Assembly (NCBI GenBank): GCA_017541825.1
Contig: JAFXYJ010000148.1
Location: 1 to 49,473, forward strand
Direction: 5' to 3'
From: Oscillospiraceae bacterium
Lineage (GTDB): Bacteria > Bacillota > Clostridia > Oscillospirales > Oscillospiraceae
DNA length: 49,473 nucleotides
In this document: positions 20,147-28,006 of the stretch, in pieces
How the letters are laid out: every line of letters begins with the position of its first letter
Numbering within the stretch: position 1 is the stretch's first letter
Notes under the pieces: model-generated
What the model was told of the DNA's origin: nothing
The model's input: only the letters and a program-made list of their open reading frames with translations
Database searches by the model: none
Translations under genes and position numbers: made by a program

Positions 20147-21251
20147 GAAAAGGGTCCTGTTGTGTTTGCTCTGCGTATCGCTGTTCTCTCTGAGCGCCCG
20201 GGCCGCGGATGCGGCCCCCGCGGCTGCCTCTGCCGGGGCCATGATCCTCGTACACCCGGGATCCGGCACGGTTCTGGTATCCAAAAACGCCGATGAGCCG
20301 ATGCTCATCGCCAGTACGACCAAGCTGATGACGGCGCTGACCGCGATCCGCCTGCTCGATCCGGATGCCTGTGTGGAGATCCGTCCCGAGTGGACACAGG
20401 TCGAGGGCTCATCCATGTATCTGCGCCCGGGGGAGAGCTATACCGTCCGCGAGCTGCTGCAGGGACTGCTGCTGGCCTCCGGCAATGACGCCGCCCTGGC
20501 CCTCGCCGCCGCTGCCGCGGGGGATACGGAACGCTTCGTAGCGCGCATGAACGAGGAAGCGGCGGCATTGGGACTGACAAACACCCATTTTGTCAATCCG
20601 CACGGGCTCGACAGTCCTGGGCATCATTCCACCGCCGCAGATCTGGCACGGCTCATGGAGGCGGCGATGGACTCGGAGCCTCTGCGGGAGATCATGGCGG
20701 AAAGAAACTGTACGGTCCACGGCCTGGTCTATGAAAACCACAACAAGCTCCTGCGCTCCTGTCCGGGCGTGTGCGCCGGGAAGACCGGCTATACCGCGGC
20801 GGCCGGGCGGTGTCTTGTGACATGCTGCCGCCGGGACGGCCTGGAGCTGATCTGCGTGACGCTCTCCGACAGGGACGACTGGAACGACCATACAGCGCTG
20901 TATGACTGGGCTTTCGCGCACTATCGGCCTTTTTCCGTCAGCGCGGGAGAAGAGCTCGCCTGCGTTCCCGTTTTGTCCGGCGATCCGGCGTCCGCGGACC
21001 TGACCGCCGACCGGGATCTCTCGCTGTGTGTTCCCGCGGACAGCAAAGTACAGATACGGTGCAGCCTGCCGGAGTTCGTATTTGCGCCGCTCGGATGCGG
21101 CGATCCGGCAGGGGAGTGGACGGTCTGCGTCGACGGCCGGCCGGCCGGGCACGGGAAGCTCGTCTGTGCCCGGGACGTCCTGCGGGCGAGAACCGCCGTC
21201 CCCGTGCTGCGGGAAGTGATCGACCGCTTTATCGGCATCTATTGTGTATGA
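20145..21251 (+). CDS. dacB: D-alanyl-D-alanine carboxypeptidase (S11, DacF/DacB type)
   Basis: A 368-residue penicillin-binding protein that trims pentapeptides in peptidoglycan. A signal peptide MKRVLLCLLCVSLFSLSARAADA begins at a TTG start (20145). The penicilloyl-serine motifs are in order: STTK (about residue 62), SGN (about 121) and KTGY (about 227). The C-terminal S11 beta domain occupies about 270-360. Such enzymes in sporulation neighbourhoods often act on the spore cortex; that is inference. Its start is buried in a hairpin. The exact paralogue name is uncertain. Confidence 0.9.
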   Translation: MKRVLLCLLCVSLFSLSARAADAAPAAASAGAMILVHPGSGTVLVSKNADEPMLIASTTKLMTALTAIRLLDPDACVEIRPEWTQVEGSSMYLRPGESYTVRELLQGLLLASGNDAALALAAAAAGDTERFVARMNEEAAALGLTNTHFVNPHGLDSPGHHSTAADLARLMEAAMDSEPLREIMAERNCTVHGLVYENHNKLLRSCPGVCAGKTGYTAAAGRCLVTCCRRDGLELICVTLSDRDDWNDHTALYDWAFAHYRPFSVSAGEELACVPVLSGDPASADLTADRDLSLCVPADSKVQIRCSLPEFVFAPLGCGDPAGEWTVCVDGRPAGHGKLVCARDVLRARTAVPVLREVIDRFIGIYCV

Positions 21252-21266
21252 AAGGGGGCATGGGCC

Positions 21267-21971
21267 ATGAGACTGCAGCAATACCTCTCTGCGTACGGAT
21301 ACTGCTCCCGCCGCCGTGCCGAGGACCTCATCCGGGCGGGACGGGTCGCCGTCAACGGGATCACCGCCGTCATCGGGCAGAGCGTGGACGAAAAGCAAGA
21401 CTCGGTCCTCGTGGACGGCGTACCCGTTGCCGCGCCGCGGGACCGTACATATATAATGCTGCACAAGCCCAAAGGCTATGTTACGACGCTGCGGGATCCG
21501 CAGGGCCGGCTTGCCGTGGGCGATCTCGTACGGGACGCGGGCGTGCGCCTGTATCCTGTGGGACGGCTCGACTACGCCTCCGAGGGCCTGCTGATCATGA
21601 CAGACGACGGCAGCGCCGCCAACCGGCTCGCGCATCCTTCCGGCGGCGTGCAGAAGACCTACCGTGTCTGGGTCCGGGGCAGAGAACCGGCGCAGGCGGC
21701 ACAGATGCTGCGCTCCCCCGTCGAATACAAGGGCGTGCGTTACCGCGGAGCCGAGGTACGGATCCTGCGCGCATCGGACCGCCGCGCAAAGCTGGAGCTC
21801 ACGCTGTCGGAAGGCAAAAACCGGGAGATCCGGAACATGTGCGCCGCCGCGGGCCTCACGGTGGAACGGCTGGTCCGCATCCGCCAAGGAGAACTGGAGC
21901 TCGGCGACCTTCCCGCCGGGGCCTGGCGTTTTTTGACGCCCCGGGAGGTAAAATATCTGCAAAGCCTGTGA
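21267..21971 (+). CDS. rluB: Ribosomal large subunit pseudouridine synthase B (RsuA/RluB/RluF family)
   Basis: A 234-residue pseudouridine synthase. Residues 1-60 form an S4 RNA-binding domain (RLQQYLSAYGYCSRRRAEDLIRAGRV). The catalytic block GRLDYASEGLLIMTDDG (about residues 98-114) holds the essential Asp. The ENRQIRRM-like motif appears as GKNREIRNMC, and the protein ends as expected for RluB. AAAGGGGG lies about 9 nt upstream of the ATG, 15 nt after dacB. Confidence 0.93.
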   Translation: MRLQQYLSAYGYCSRRRAEDLIRAGRVAVNGITAVIGQSVDEKQDSVLVDGVPVAAPRDRTYIMLHKPKGYVTTLRDPQGRLAVGDLVRDAGVRLYPVGRLDYASEGLLIMTDDGSAANRLAHPSGGVQKTYRVWVRGREPAQAAQMLRSPVEYKGVRYRGAEVRILRASDRRAKLELTLSEGKNREIRNMCAAAGLTVERLVRIRQGELELGDLPAGAWRFLTPREVKYLQSL

Positions 21972-22018
21972 GCTGTCCCCGAAAATACGGAAAAACTGCA
22001 AAAGAATGCAATTAAAGC

Positions 22019-22047
22019 TTGCTTTTCCTGCAAAAATGGCATATGAT
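22019..22047 (+). promoter_or_regulatory. Promoter of the rpiR-FAD-cmk-plsC-ispH operon
   Basis: TTGCTT (22019-22024), a 17-bp spacer and TATGAT (22042-22047). The start of transcription would lie near 22054, just in front of or inside the following hairpin. Confidence 0.75.
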
Positions 22048-22049
22048 AA

Positions 22050-22079
22050 ATCTCCCGGAAAACGATCCTTCCGGGGGAT
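22050..22079 (+). terminator. Hairpin before the rpiR gene
   Basis: ATCTCCCGGA (22050-22059) pairs with TCCGGGGGAT (22070-22079), one G-T pair, 10-nt loop, followed by CTTTATAT. It could end rluB transcripts; transcripts from the promoter at 22019 would start within its left arm. Confidence 0.5.
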
Positions 22080-22100
22080 CTTTATATGGAGATGACATTC

Positions 22101-22964
22101 ATGGAGCGCGATATCATCGCACAAATCAACAAGGAAAGCCACAGCTTTTCAAAGAGCCAGCGCAAGATCAGCGCATATATTACCTCCAATTACGATAAAG
22201 CGGCCTTCATGACGGCCGGACGGCTGGGGGAGACGGTGGGCGTCTCCGAATCCACGGTCGTCCGTTTTGCCTCCGAGCTCGGCTATGACGGATATCCCGG
22301 CATGCGCCGGGCTATGCAGGATATGATCCGCAACAGGCTCACAGCCGTGCAGCGCATCGAGGTCGCCCGGCAGCAGATCGACGACGGGAACCTGCTCGAC
22401 GCGGTGCTCTCCGCGGATATCGACAAGCTGCGCACGACGCTCGAGGAGATCAGCAAGGACGATTTCAACCGGGCCGTGGACAACATCCTCAACGCCCACA
22501 CGATCTATATCGTCGGTATGCGGTCCTCCACGTCGCTGGCCAATTTCATGGGCTTTTATCTGAACCTGCTGCTGGACAACGTGCACCTCGTGCACGATAC
22601 CTCGGTGAGCGAGGTTTACGAGCAGGTCTTCCGCATTCATGAGGGCGATGTTTTTATCGGCATCAGCTACCCGCGCTACTCATCGCGCACGATCAAGGCC
22701 ATGCAGTTCGCCAAATCGGCGGGCGCCACGGTCATCGGCATTACCGACGGCCCGTCGTCGCCGTTTGTCGGGGTGGCGGACATCAACCTCTTTGCCAAGA
22801 GCGACATGGTCTCGTTCCTCGACTCCCTGGTGGCGCCCATGAGCCTTATCAACGCGCTGATCGTGGCCATCGGCTTCCGCCGGCCGGAGAATCTTTCCGC
22901 CACCTTCGACCATCTCGAGGGGATCTGGAATCAGTATGACGTCTACGAGAAGCTTGACAGCTGA
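22101..22964 (+). CDS. MurR/RpiR family transcriptional regulator
   Basis: A 287-residue regulator with an N-terminal helix-turn-helix (residues about 30-75; GETVGVSESTVVRFASELGYDGYPGMR) and a C-terminal SIS sugar-phosphate domain (about 120-260; IVGMRSSTSLANF, VFIGISYPRYSSRTIKAM). Such proteins respond to phosphosugars, often amino sugars. No sugar pathway gene lies beside it, so the ligand is unknown. I chose the ATG at 22101, with GGAGA 8 nt upstream; in-frame ATGs at 22086 and 22092 are alternatives. Its 3' end overlaps the next gene by 29 bp. Confidence 0.92.
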   Translation: MERDIIAQINKESHSFSKSQRKISAYITSNYDKAAFMTAGRLGETVGVSESTVVRFASELGYDGYPGMRRAMQDMIRNRLTAVQRIEVARQQIDDGNLLDAVLSADIDKLRTTLEEISKDDFNRAVDNILNAHTIYIVGMRSSTSLANFMGFYLNLLLDNVHLVHDTSVSEVYEQVFRIHEGDVFIGISYPRYSSRTIKAMQFAKSAGATVIGITDGPSSPFVGVADINLFAKSDMVSFLDSLVAPMSLINALIVAIGFRRPENLSATFDHLEGIWNQYDVYEKLDS

Positions 22965-24180
22965 TCTGATCGTCGTCGGCGCGGGACCGGCGGGTCTGAT
23001 GGCCGCCATAACGGCGGCCCGGCGGGGATTGAAGGTCATCGTCGCGGACCCGAACCCGAAGGCGGGGAAAAAGCTGCGCATCACCGGAAAGGGCCGCTGC
23101 AACGTGACCAGCGACGATCCGCCCGCCGAGTTTCTGGAAAACATCTGCACCAACGCCCGTTTTTTCAAAAGCGCTTTTTATGCCTTCCCACCCTCGGAGG
23201 TCAAGGCGTTTTTCGAGAAGGCAGGCGTGCCGCTCAAGACCGAACGCGGCGAGCGGGTGTTTCCCGTATCCGACAACGCCAACGACGTGGCCGACGCCCT
23301 CTGCAGGGAGGCGCGAAATGCCGGAGTGACCTTTATCCATGAACGGGTTCGGGAGATTCTGACGGAAAACGGCGCCGTCTCCGGCGTTCAGACGAACGCC
23401 GGCAAGTATTCCTGTCGGGCGGCGGCGATCTGTACGGGAGGACTGTCCTATCCCGGGACGGGGTCCACGGGCGACGGATACAGACTGGCCGAAAAGGCCG
23501 GGCACACCATCGTGCCGCTCGCCGCGTCCCTGGTGCCCTGGGAGGCCGAGGAATGCTGCGGCAGGATGCAGGGCCTTTCTCTGCGCAACGTAACGCTCTC
23601 TCTGCTGGAAGGGGACAGACTCATTTTCCGTGAGCAGGGGGAGATGCTCTTCACACACTACGGCGTTTCCGGTCCGCTGGTCCTCACAGCGAGCACGTAT
23701 ATCCGCCGCCCGAAAGGACCGTACCGCTTTGAGATCGATCTCAAGCCCGGACTGACGCCGGAAAAGCTGGATGAACGTCTTCTGCGTGATTTTTCGGAAA
23801 ACGCCAACAGGGACTTCGTGAACGCCCTGGACGCGTTGCTGCCGAAAAAGCTCATCCCCGTCGCGGTGGAGCGCTCGGGGATCCCGGCGCGGACCAAGGT
23901 CAACACGATCACCCGCGCGCAGCGTCTGGCGCTGCGGGATCTCATCAAGGCCTTTCCGATCGCGCTGACCGGACCGAGGAGCATTTCCGAGGCCATCATC
24001 ACCGCGGGCGGCGTGGATGTGAAGGAAGTGCAGCCGCGCACGATGGAATCCAAGCTCCTGCCCGGACTGTTTTTTGCCGGGGAGGTGCTCGATATCGACG
24101 GCCGTACGGGCGGCTATAATCTGCAGATCGCATGGAGCACCGGCTATACAGCCGGACGATCCGTGCCGTTGGAGGAATAA
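22936..24180 (+). CDS. HI0933 (BaiN/RdsA) family NAD(P)/FAD-dependent oxidoreductase
   Basis: A 414-residue flavoprotein. The dinucleotide-binding motif GAGPAGLMAA is at about residue 14; GKKLRITGKGRCNVTS (about 51) and GGLSYPGTGSTGDGY (about 173) are HI0933 hallmarks; a C-terminal GEVLDIDGRTGGYNLQIAWSTG motif closes the FAD site. The physiological substrate is not known for most members; bile-acid reduction by BaiN is one reported activity and should not be assumed here. The start at 22936 overlaps rpiR; TTG at 22954 is an alternative. It precedes cmk by 2 nt, a common Clostridia order. Confidence 0.9.
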   Translation: MTSTRSLTADLIVVGAGPAGLMAAITAARRGLKVIVADPNPKAGKKLRITGKGRCNVTSDDPPAEFLENICTNARFFKSAFYAFPPSEVKAFFEKAGVPLKTERGERVFPVSDNANDVADALCREARNAGVTFIHERVREILTENGAVSGVQTNAGKYSCRAAAICTGGLSYPGTGSTGDGYRLAEKAGHTIVPLAASLVPWEAEECCGRMQGLSLRNVTLSLLEGDRLIFREQGEMLFTHYGVSGPLVLTASTYIRRPKGPYRFEIDLKPGLTPEKLDERLLRDFSENANRDFVNALDALLPKKLIPVAVERSGIPARTKVNTITRAQRLALRDLIKAFPIALTGPRSISEAIITAGGVDVKEVQPRTMESKLLPGLFFAGEVLDIDGRTGGYNLQIAWSTGYTAGRSVPLEE

Positions 24181-24182
24181 GC

Positions 24183-24863
24183 ATGAGCGAAAAGTATTCC
24201 GTTGCGATCGACGGCCCGTCCGGCGCCGGGAAAAGCACGATCGCCAGAAGGATCGCCGGGAAGTTCGGGTTCATCTATGTGGATACCGGCGCGATCTACC
24301 GGACGGTGGGACTGGCCGCCTGCAGACGCGGCATCGGCTCCAAAGACGCACAGGCCGTTATCGATATGCTCCCGGAGCTGAATATCCGGCTGGGATACGC
24401 CCGGGACGGACAGCAGCGCATGTACCTGGACGGCGAGGACGTCTCCGATGACATCCGCACGCCGACGATCTCGATCTACGCCTCCGACGTCTCCGCGCTG
24501 CCGGAGGTACGCGCCTACCTCATGGAGACCCAGCGTTCCATGGCCCGGGAGAACAGCGTGGTCATGGACGGAAGAGATATCGGGACTGTGGTGCTGCCCG
24601 ACGCCGGGCTGAAGATCTTCCTCACTGCTTCCCCGGAAGCCCGCGCCCGGCGCCGGCTGCGGGAGCTGCTCGACAGGGGCGCGGAGGCCGATTTTGAGCA
24701 GGTGCTGCGGGATATCGAATACCGCGACGCCAACGATTCCGCCCGCGCGGCGGCGCCGCTGCGCCCGGCTGAGGACGCGGTGCATCTGGATACGACGGCT
24801 CTCGATTTTGAAGAGAGCTGCGCTGCGGTCGAAAAACTGATCCGGGAGCGTTTCGGAATATGA
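24183..24863 (+). CDS. cmk: Cytidylate kinase
   Basis: A 226-residue (d)CMP kinase for pyrimidine nucleotide supply. P-loop DGPSGAGKST (about residues 10-19), GRDIGTVV (about 128) with the CMP-binding Arg-Asp pair, and the LID arginines in RRRLREL are seen. GGAGGAATAAGC precedes the ATG at 24183; an upstream in-frame ATG at 24132 falls within the previous gene and adds no family sequence. Its stop overlaps plsC (ATGA). Confidence 0.96.
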   Translation: MSEKYSVAIDGPSGAGKSTIARRIAGKFGFIYVDTGAIYRTVGLAACRRGIGSKDAQAVIDMLPELNIRLGYARDGQQRMYLDGEDVSDDIRTPTISIYASDVSALPEVRAYLMETQRSMARENSVVMDGRDIGTVVLPDAGLKIFLTASPEARARRRLRELLDRGAEADFEQVLRDIEYRDANDSARAAAPLRPAEDAVHLDTTALDFEESCAAVEKLIRERFGI

Positions 24864-25438
24864 GTATTCAAGACTGTTACCGCCGGGTTTACGCTTTCTG
24901 CAAACCGCTTGTGCGGCTGCTCTATCCTTTCCGCGCCTACGGTACGGAAAACATACCCGAGGGAAGAGCGGTGCTCTGTCCTCTGCACTCCAATCTGACG
25001 GACCCGTTCATCGTGGCGGTCGCCATGGGGGATCGGCACACCTGCCATCCGCTGGCAAAGGACGACACGAGGCAGATACCGATCCTGGGTTGGATCATGG
25101 AAAAGATCGGCTGCATCTTTGTGCGGCGGGGAGAATCGGATATCGACGCATACAAAAGCTGCATCCGCGTCCTGAAAAACGATGAGAAGCTTTTGGCGTT
25201 TCCCGAGGGGACAAGGGTGCACGGGGACACGGTACTGGAGCCCAAGACAGGCGTGATCCGCATGGCCGCCAAGACCCATTCGCCGATCATTCCGGTATAT
25301 CTGCCCCGGGACAAAAAGTTTTTCCGGAAGATCGATGTCGTGTTCGGCGAGCCTTATTATATAGAAAACGCCGGACATGACGATTACGAACGCCTGGCCC
25401 GGGAGCTGATGGATCGGATCTGGGCATTGAAGAGATAG
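24860..25438 (+). CDS. plsC: 1-acyl-sn-glycerol-3-phosphate acyltransferase
   Basis: A 192-residue membrane-associated acyltransferase that makes phosphatidic acid. The HX4D catalytic motif is HSNLTD (about residue 50) and the glycerol-3-phosphate block is FPEGTR (about 115). Overlaps cmk by 4 nt; ispH begins 1 nt after its TAG stop. The cmk-plsC-ispH-rpsA order is typical of Clostridia. Confidence 0.93.
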   Translation: MSIQDCYRRVYAFCKPLVRLLYPFRAYGTENIPEGRAVLCPLHSNLTDPFIVAVAMGDRHTCHPLAKDDTRQIPILGWIMEKIGCIFVRRGESDIDAYKSCIRVLKNDEKLLAFPEGTRVHGDTVLEPKTGVIRMAAKTHSPIIPVYLPRDKKFFRKIDVVFGEPYYIENAGHDDYERLARELMDRIWALKR

Positions 25439-25439
25439 T

Positions 25440-26714
25440 ATGGCAAAGGTGATTTTGGCGCGCAGCGCCGGTTACTGCTTCGGCGTGGAGCGATCGGTGA
25501 AGATCGCCCGGGAAGCGCTCTCGGCCGGCCCCTGCTTCTGTCTCGGAGAGCTCATCCACAACCGTGACACGGTGCGCGAGCTTGCGGAGGCCGGGCTGAC
25601 GGTCATCGATTCTCCGGCGCTCGTCCCGACGGGAGAACGGGTCGTTATCCGGGCCCACGGCGTCGCTGCCGCGGTATATGACGAGCTCGCCGCGCGCTCG
25701 GCAAACGTGATAGACGCGACCTGCCCGCTGGTGCGCCGCATCCACAGGATCGTCTCGAGAGCCTCTGCCGACGGGAGAAGGGTCATCGTGATCGGGGACG
25801 CGGAGCACCCGGAGGTGCTCGGGATCTGCGGCTGGTGCTCGGGAGCGGTCGTCTTTTCCGAGCCGTCAGAGCTTGAAGGGTGGTTGTCGGAACATGCCGA
25901 ATGCGCGCAGCTGCCCCTCACAGTGGTATTTCAAACCACCCAAATTCGGGAAAAACGCATACAAATTGAAAAAATCTTAAAAAAAAGATGTACAAACGCA
26001 GAAGTATTTGATACAATATGCGGAGCAACTGCCGACAGGCAGGGAGAAGCGATCGCGTTGTCTGAGCTCTGTGACGCCATGGTGGTGATCGGCGGAGCGC
26101 ACAGCGCCAACAGCATCCACCTTGCCCAGCTTTGCCGCGAACACTGCGGAAAGGTCGCTTTTGTTGCCGACGCCGCTTCGCTGGACTGTTCCGGCCTGGC
26201 CGACGCCGGGGTCATAGGTATCACCGCCGGTGCTTCGGTGCCGCCGAGGATCATAAAGGAGGTAGTAAAAAAAATGAGCGACGAGATCATTATCGAAGAG
26301 ACCACTGCAGAGGATGTCGCTGCGACCGTGGCCGAGGAGGCTGCACCTGTAGAAGCCGAGCCCGCCGTGCAGGAGGAGCCTGCTGCGCCTGCTGAACCTG
26401 CTGCCAAGCCCGACTCCGAGAAGACGTTTGATGAACTGCTGGAGGATTCCATCAGAACGATAAATAACGGGGACACTGTTTCCGGTTATGTTGTCTCCAT
26501 CACGGCCACCGAAGTCACTGTTGATCTGGGCACCAAGCATTCCGGCTATATCCCCGTCACCGAGTTCACCGATGACGGCGCGCTCAAGGTCGAGGACGTC
26601 ATCCATGTGGGCGACCTTGTCGAGGCCTGCGTTGTTCGCGTGAACGATGTGGAAGGCACCGTCATGCTCTCCAAGAAGCGGCTGGATTCCGTCAAGTCCT
26701 GGAACGATGTGTAG
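25440..26714 (+). CDS. ispH: IspH-S1 fusion, truncated by an in-frame TAG (4-hydroxy-3-methylbut-2-enyl diphosphate reductase plus first S1 domain)
   Basis: Residues 1-about 278 are IspH, the last enzyme of the MEP isoprenoid pathway, with all three Fe-S cysteines: Cys13 (GYCFG), Cys95 (ATCPLV) and Cys194 (ICGAT). HGV, HPEV and the TTQ motif are also present. The chain continues through an acidic Ala/Glu/Pro linker (about 279-340) into one S1 domain (about 344-420) and then meets TAG as codon 425 (26712-26714). The reading frame stays open and homologous beyond this codon for three more S1 domains, so the expected product is a 721-residue fusion. Bifunctional IspH-RpsA fusions are known in Clostridia; the TAG is not expected. 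IspH itself is intact. Confidence 0.92.
   Translation: MAKVILARSAGYCFGVERSVKIAREALSAGPCFCLGELIHNRDTVRELAEAGLTVIDSPALVPTGERVVIRAHGVAAAVYDELAARSANVIDATCPLVRRIHRIVSRASADGRRVIVIGDAEHPEVLGICGWCSGAVVFSEPSELEGWLSEHAECAQLPLTVVFQTTQIREKRIQIEKILKKRCTNAEVFDTICGATADRQGEAIALSELCDAMVVIGGAHSANSIHLAQLCREHCGKVAFVADAASLDCSGLADAGVIGITAGASVPPRIIKEVVKKMSDEIIIEETTAEDVAATVAEEAAPVEAEPAVQEEPAAPAEPAAKPDSEKTFDELLEDSIRTINNGDTVSGYVVSITATEVTVDLGTKHSGYIPVTEFTDDGALKVEDVIHVGDLVEACVVRVNDVEGTVMLSKKRLDSVKSWNDV
26255..26276 (+). promoter_or_regulatory. Internal ribosome site and start for a free S1 protein
   Basis: AAAGGAGGT (26255-26263) lies 10 nt before an in-frame ATG (26274-26276) exactly at the IspH-S1 boundary. It is a near-perfect Shine-Dalgarno sequence, so a separate S1 chain can be made as well as the fusion. 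Confidence 0.75.
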
Positions 26715-26738
26715 ACCGCCCAGGCGGAAGGCACCGTC

Positions 26739-27605
26739 GTGGAGGGCAAGGTCACCGAGGACAACAAGGGCGGCGTCGTGGTCAACATCAAGGGGATCCG
26801 CGTGTTCGTTCCCGCCTCCCAGACCGGACTGCCCCGGGACGCCGCCATGAGCGAGCTGGTGGGCCAGACGGTACGGCTGAAGATCACCGAGGTCAACCGC
26901 GGCCGCAAGCGTGTCGTGGGTTCCATCCGGGCCGTTGCCAGCCGGGAGCGCCGCGAGCGCGCCGAGAAGATCTGGAACGAGATCGAGATCGGAAAGCACT
27001 ACGAGGGCGTTGTCAAGTCCATGACCTCTTACGGCGCCTTTGTGGATATCGGCGGCATCGACGGCATGGTCCACGTCTCCGAGATCAGCTGGAACCGCAT
27101 CAACAAGCCTGCGGACGTGCTCAATGTCGGCGACAAGATCGACGTCTATGTCATCGGTTTTGACAAGGAAAACCGCAAGATCTCCCTGGGACACCGCGAT
27201 CCCGAGAAAAACCCCTGGAAGATCTTTACCAACACCTATTCCGTGGGCGACATCGCCAAGGTCAAGATCGTCAAGCTGATGCCCTTCGGCGCCTTTGCCG
27301 AGGTGCTGCCCGGCACTGACGGCCTGATCCATATCTCCCAGATCGCCAATCGCCGTATCGGCCAGCCCTCCGAGGTACTGACGGTCGGCGACATCGTGGA
27401 CGCCAAGATCACCAACATCGACAACGAGAAGCAGAAGATCTCCCTGTCGATCCGCGCGCTGAGCGAGCCCGCTCCCGCGCCGCGCCGAGAAGAGGCCGAG
27501 GCTCCTGCCGAGCCCGAGGAGCCCGAAGAGGACGCCCTGGTGTATGAGGTCTCCTCCGACGGCGTCGCCACGGGCGAGGTCCCCGAAGAGCCTGCGGAAG
27601 AGTGA
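26739..27605 (+). CDS. rpsA: 30S ribosomal protein S1, C-terminal three S1 domains (separated by the TAG)
   Basis: The same frame as ispH, continuing from 26715 directly after the TAG. It encodes three S1 (OB-fold) domains: the first from EGTVVEGKVTEDNKGGV, the second from GKHYEGVVKSMTSYGAF (the most canonical), the third from GDIAKVKIVKLMPFGAF, then an acidic tail. With the domain before the TAG this makes a four-domain S1 as in Firmicutes. The first possible restart is GTG at 26739, with GGAAGG 7 nt upstream, giving 288 residues. If the TAG is real, this part is made only by readthrough or restart. Confidence 0.85.
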   Translation: MEGKVTEDNKGGVVVNIKGIRVFVPASQTGLPRDAAMSELVGQTVRLKITEVNRGRKRVVGSIRAVASRERRERAEKIWNEIEIGKHYEGVVKSMTSYGAFVDIGGIDGMVHVSEISWNRINKPADVLNVGDKIDVYVIGFDKENRKISLGHRDPEKNPWKIFTNTYSVGDIAKVKIVKLMPFGAFAEVLPGTDGLIHISQIANRRIGQPSEVLTVGDIVDAKITNIDNEKQKISLSIRALSEPAPAPRREEAEAPAEPEEPEEDALVYEVSSDGVATGEVPEEPAEE

Positions 27606-27621
27606 TCCCGAAGGAAAAATG

Positions 27622-27656
27622 AAAAGAAGCGCCATCCTTGAGATGGTGCTTCTTTT
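27622..27656 (+). terminator. Terminator of the cmk-plsC-ispH-rpsA operon
   Basis: AAAAGAAGCGCCATC (27622-27636) pairs with GATGGTGCTTCTTTT (27642-27656) around a 5-nt loop and runs into six T residues. Confidence 0.9.
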
Positions 27657-27660
27657 TTAT

Positions 27661-28000
27661 GCAGGGGCTTTTCTGTGGGAGACCGGAGTTTCCGACAGAT
27701 TGAGCGATATCAGCAAACGGCGGACTCTTTTAGTCAATTCATCCTTTCGATCGTATGATTGTCGCTTAAAACCGCTTTCATAGGGTTGGAGGAAATGTAT
27801 AATATCAAGTGATGAGCATGGTGCACCCGTGACCCTTATTGGCGAGGGCCGGCACACAATTACATCCTTCTTCGAGGTCCGGACCCAACCGTTGGAGGCC
27901 GGCGCGATCGCATTGACAATTTGTTCCGGATTGATTTGCGGCGGATGATATGGTATGTTATTACATGCTAATCGGATCATTCAACTGACGGATCGGGGGA
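27661..28000. other. 340-bp intergenic stretch without a recognised gene
   Basis: No open frame here resembles a protein family. The left part (to about 27800) is AT-rich, with a TATAAT at 27798-27803 preceded by a weak TTTCAT. The middle (27805-27910) is GC-rich with several short inverted repeats (for example GAGGTCCGGACC) and may be a structured RNA, which I could not match to a known riboswitch or ncRNA class. The right part holds the promoter of the next gene. Confidence 0.5.
27931..27959 (+). promoter_or_regulatory. Promoter of the aldo/keto reductase
   Basis: TTGATT (27931-27936), a 17-bp spacer and TGG-TATGTT (27951-27959), 48 bp upstream of the start codon. Confidence 0.65.
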
Positions 28001-28006
28001 ATGGAT

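Noticed and set aside
26712..26714. Genome-wide recoding of TAG or pyrrolysine insertion
   Set aside because: TAG is the natural final stop of several other genes here (ABC exporter at 250-252, GTPase-NYN at 4853-4855, plsC at 25436-25438), so it is not a sense codon in this organism as a rule.
27657..27980. A 107-codon minus-strand frame in the intergenic region
   Set aside because: It runs through the rpsA terminator, has no ribosome site or recognisable composition, and looks like chance.
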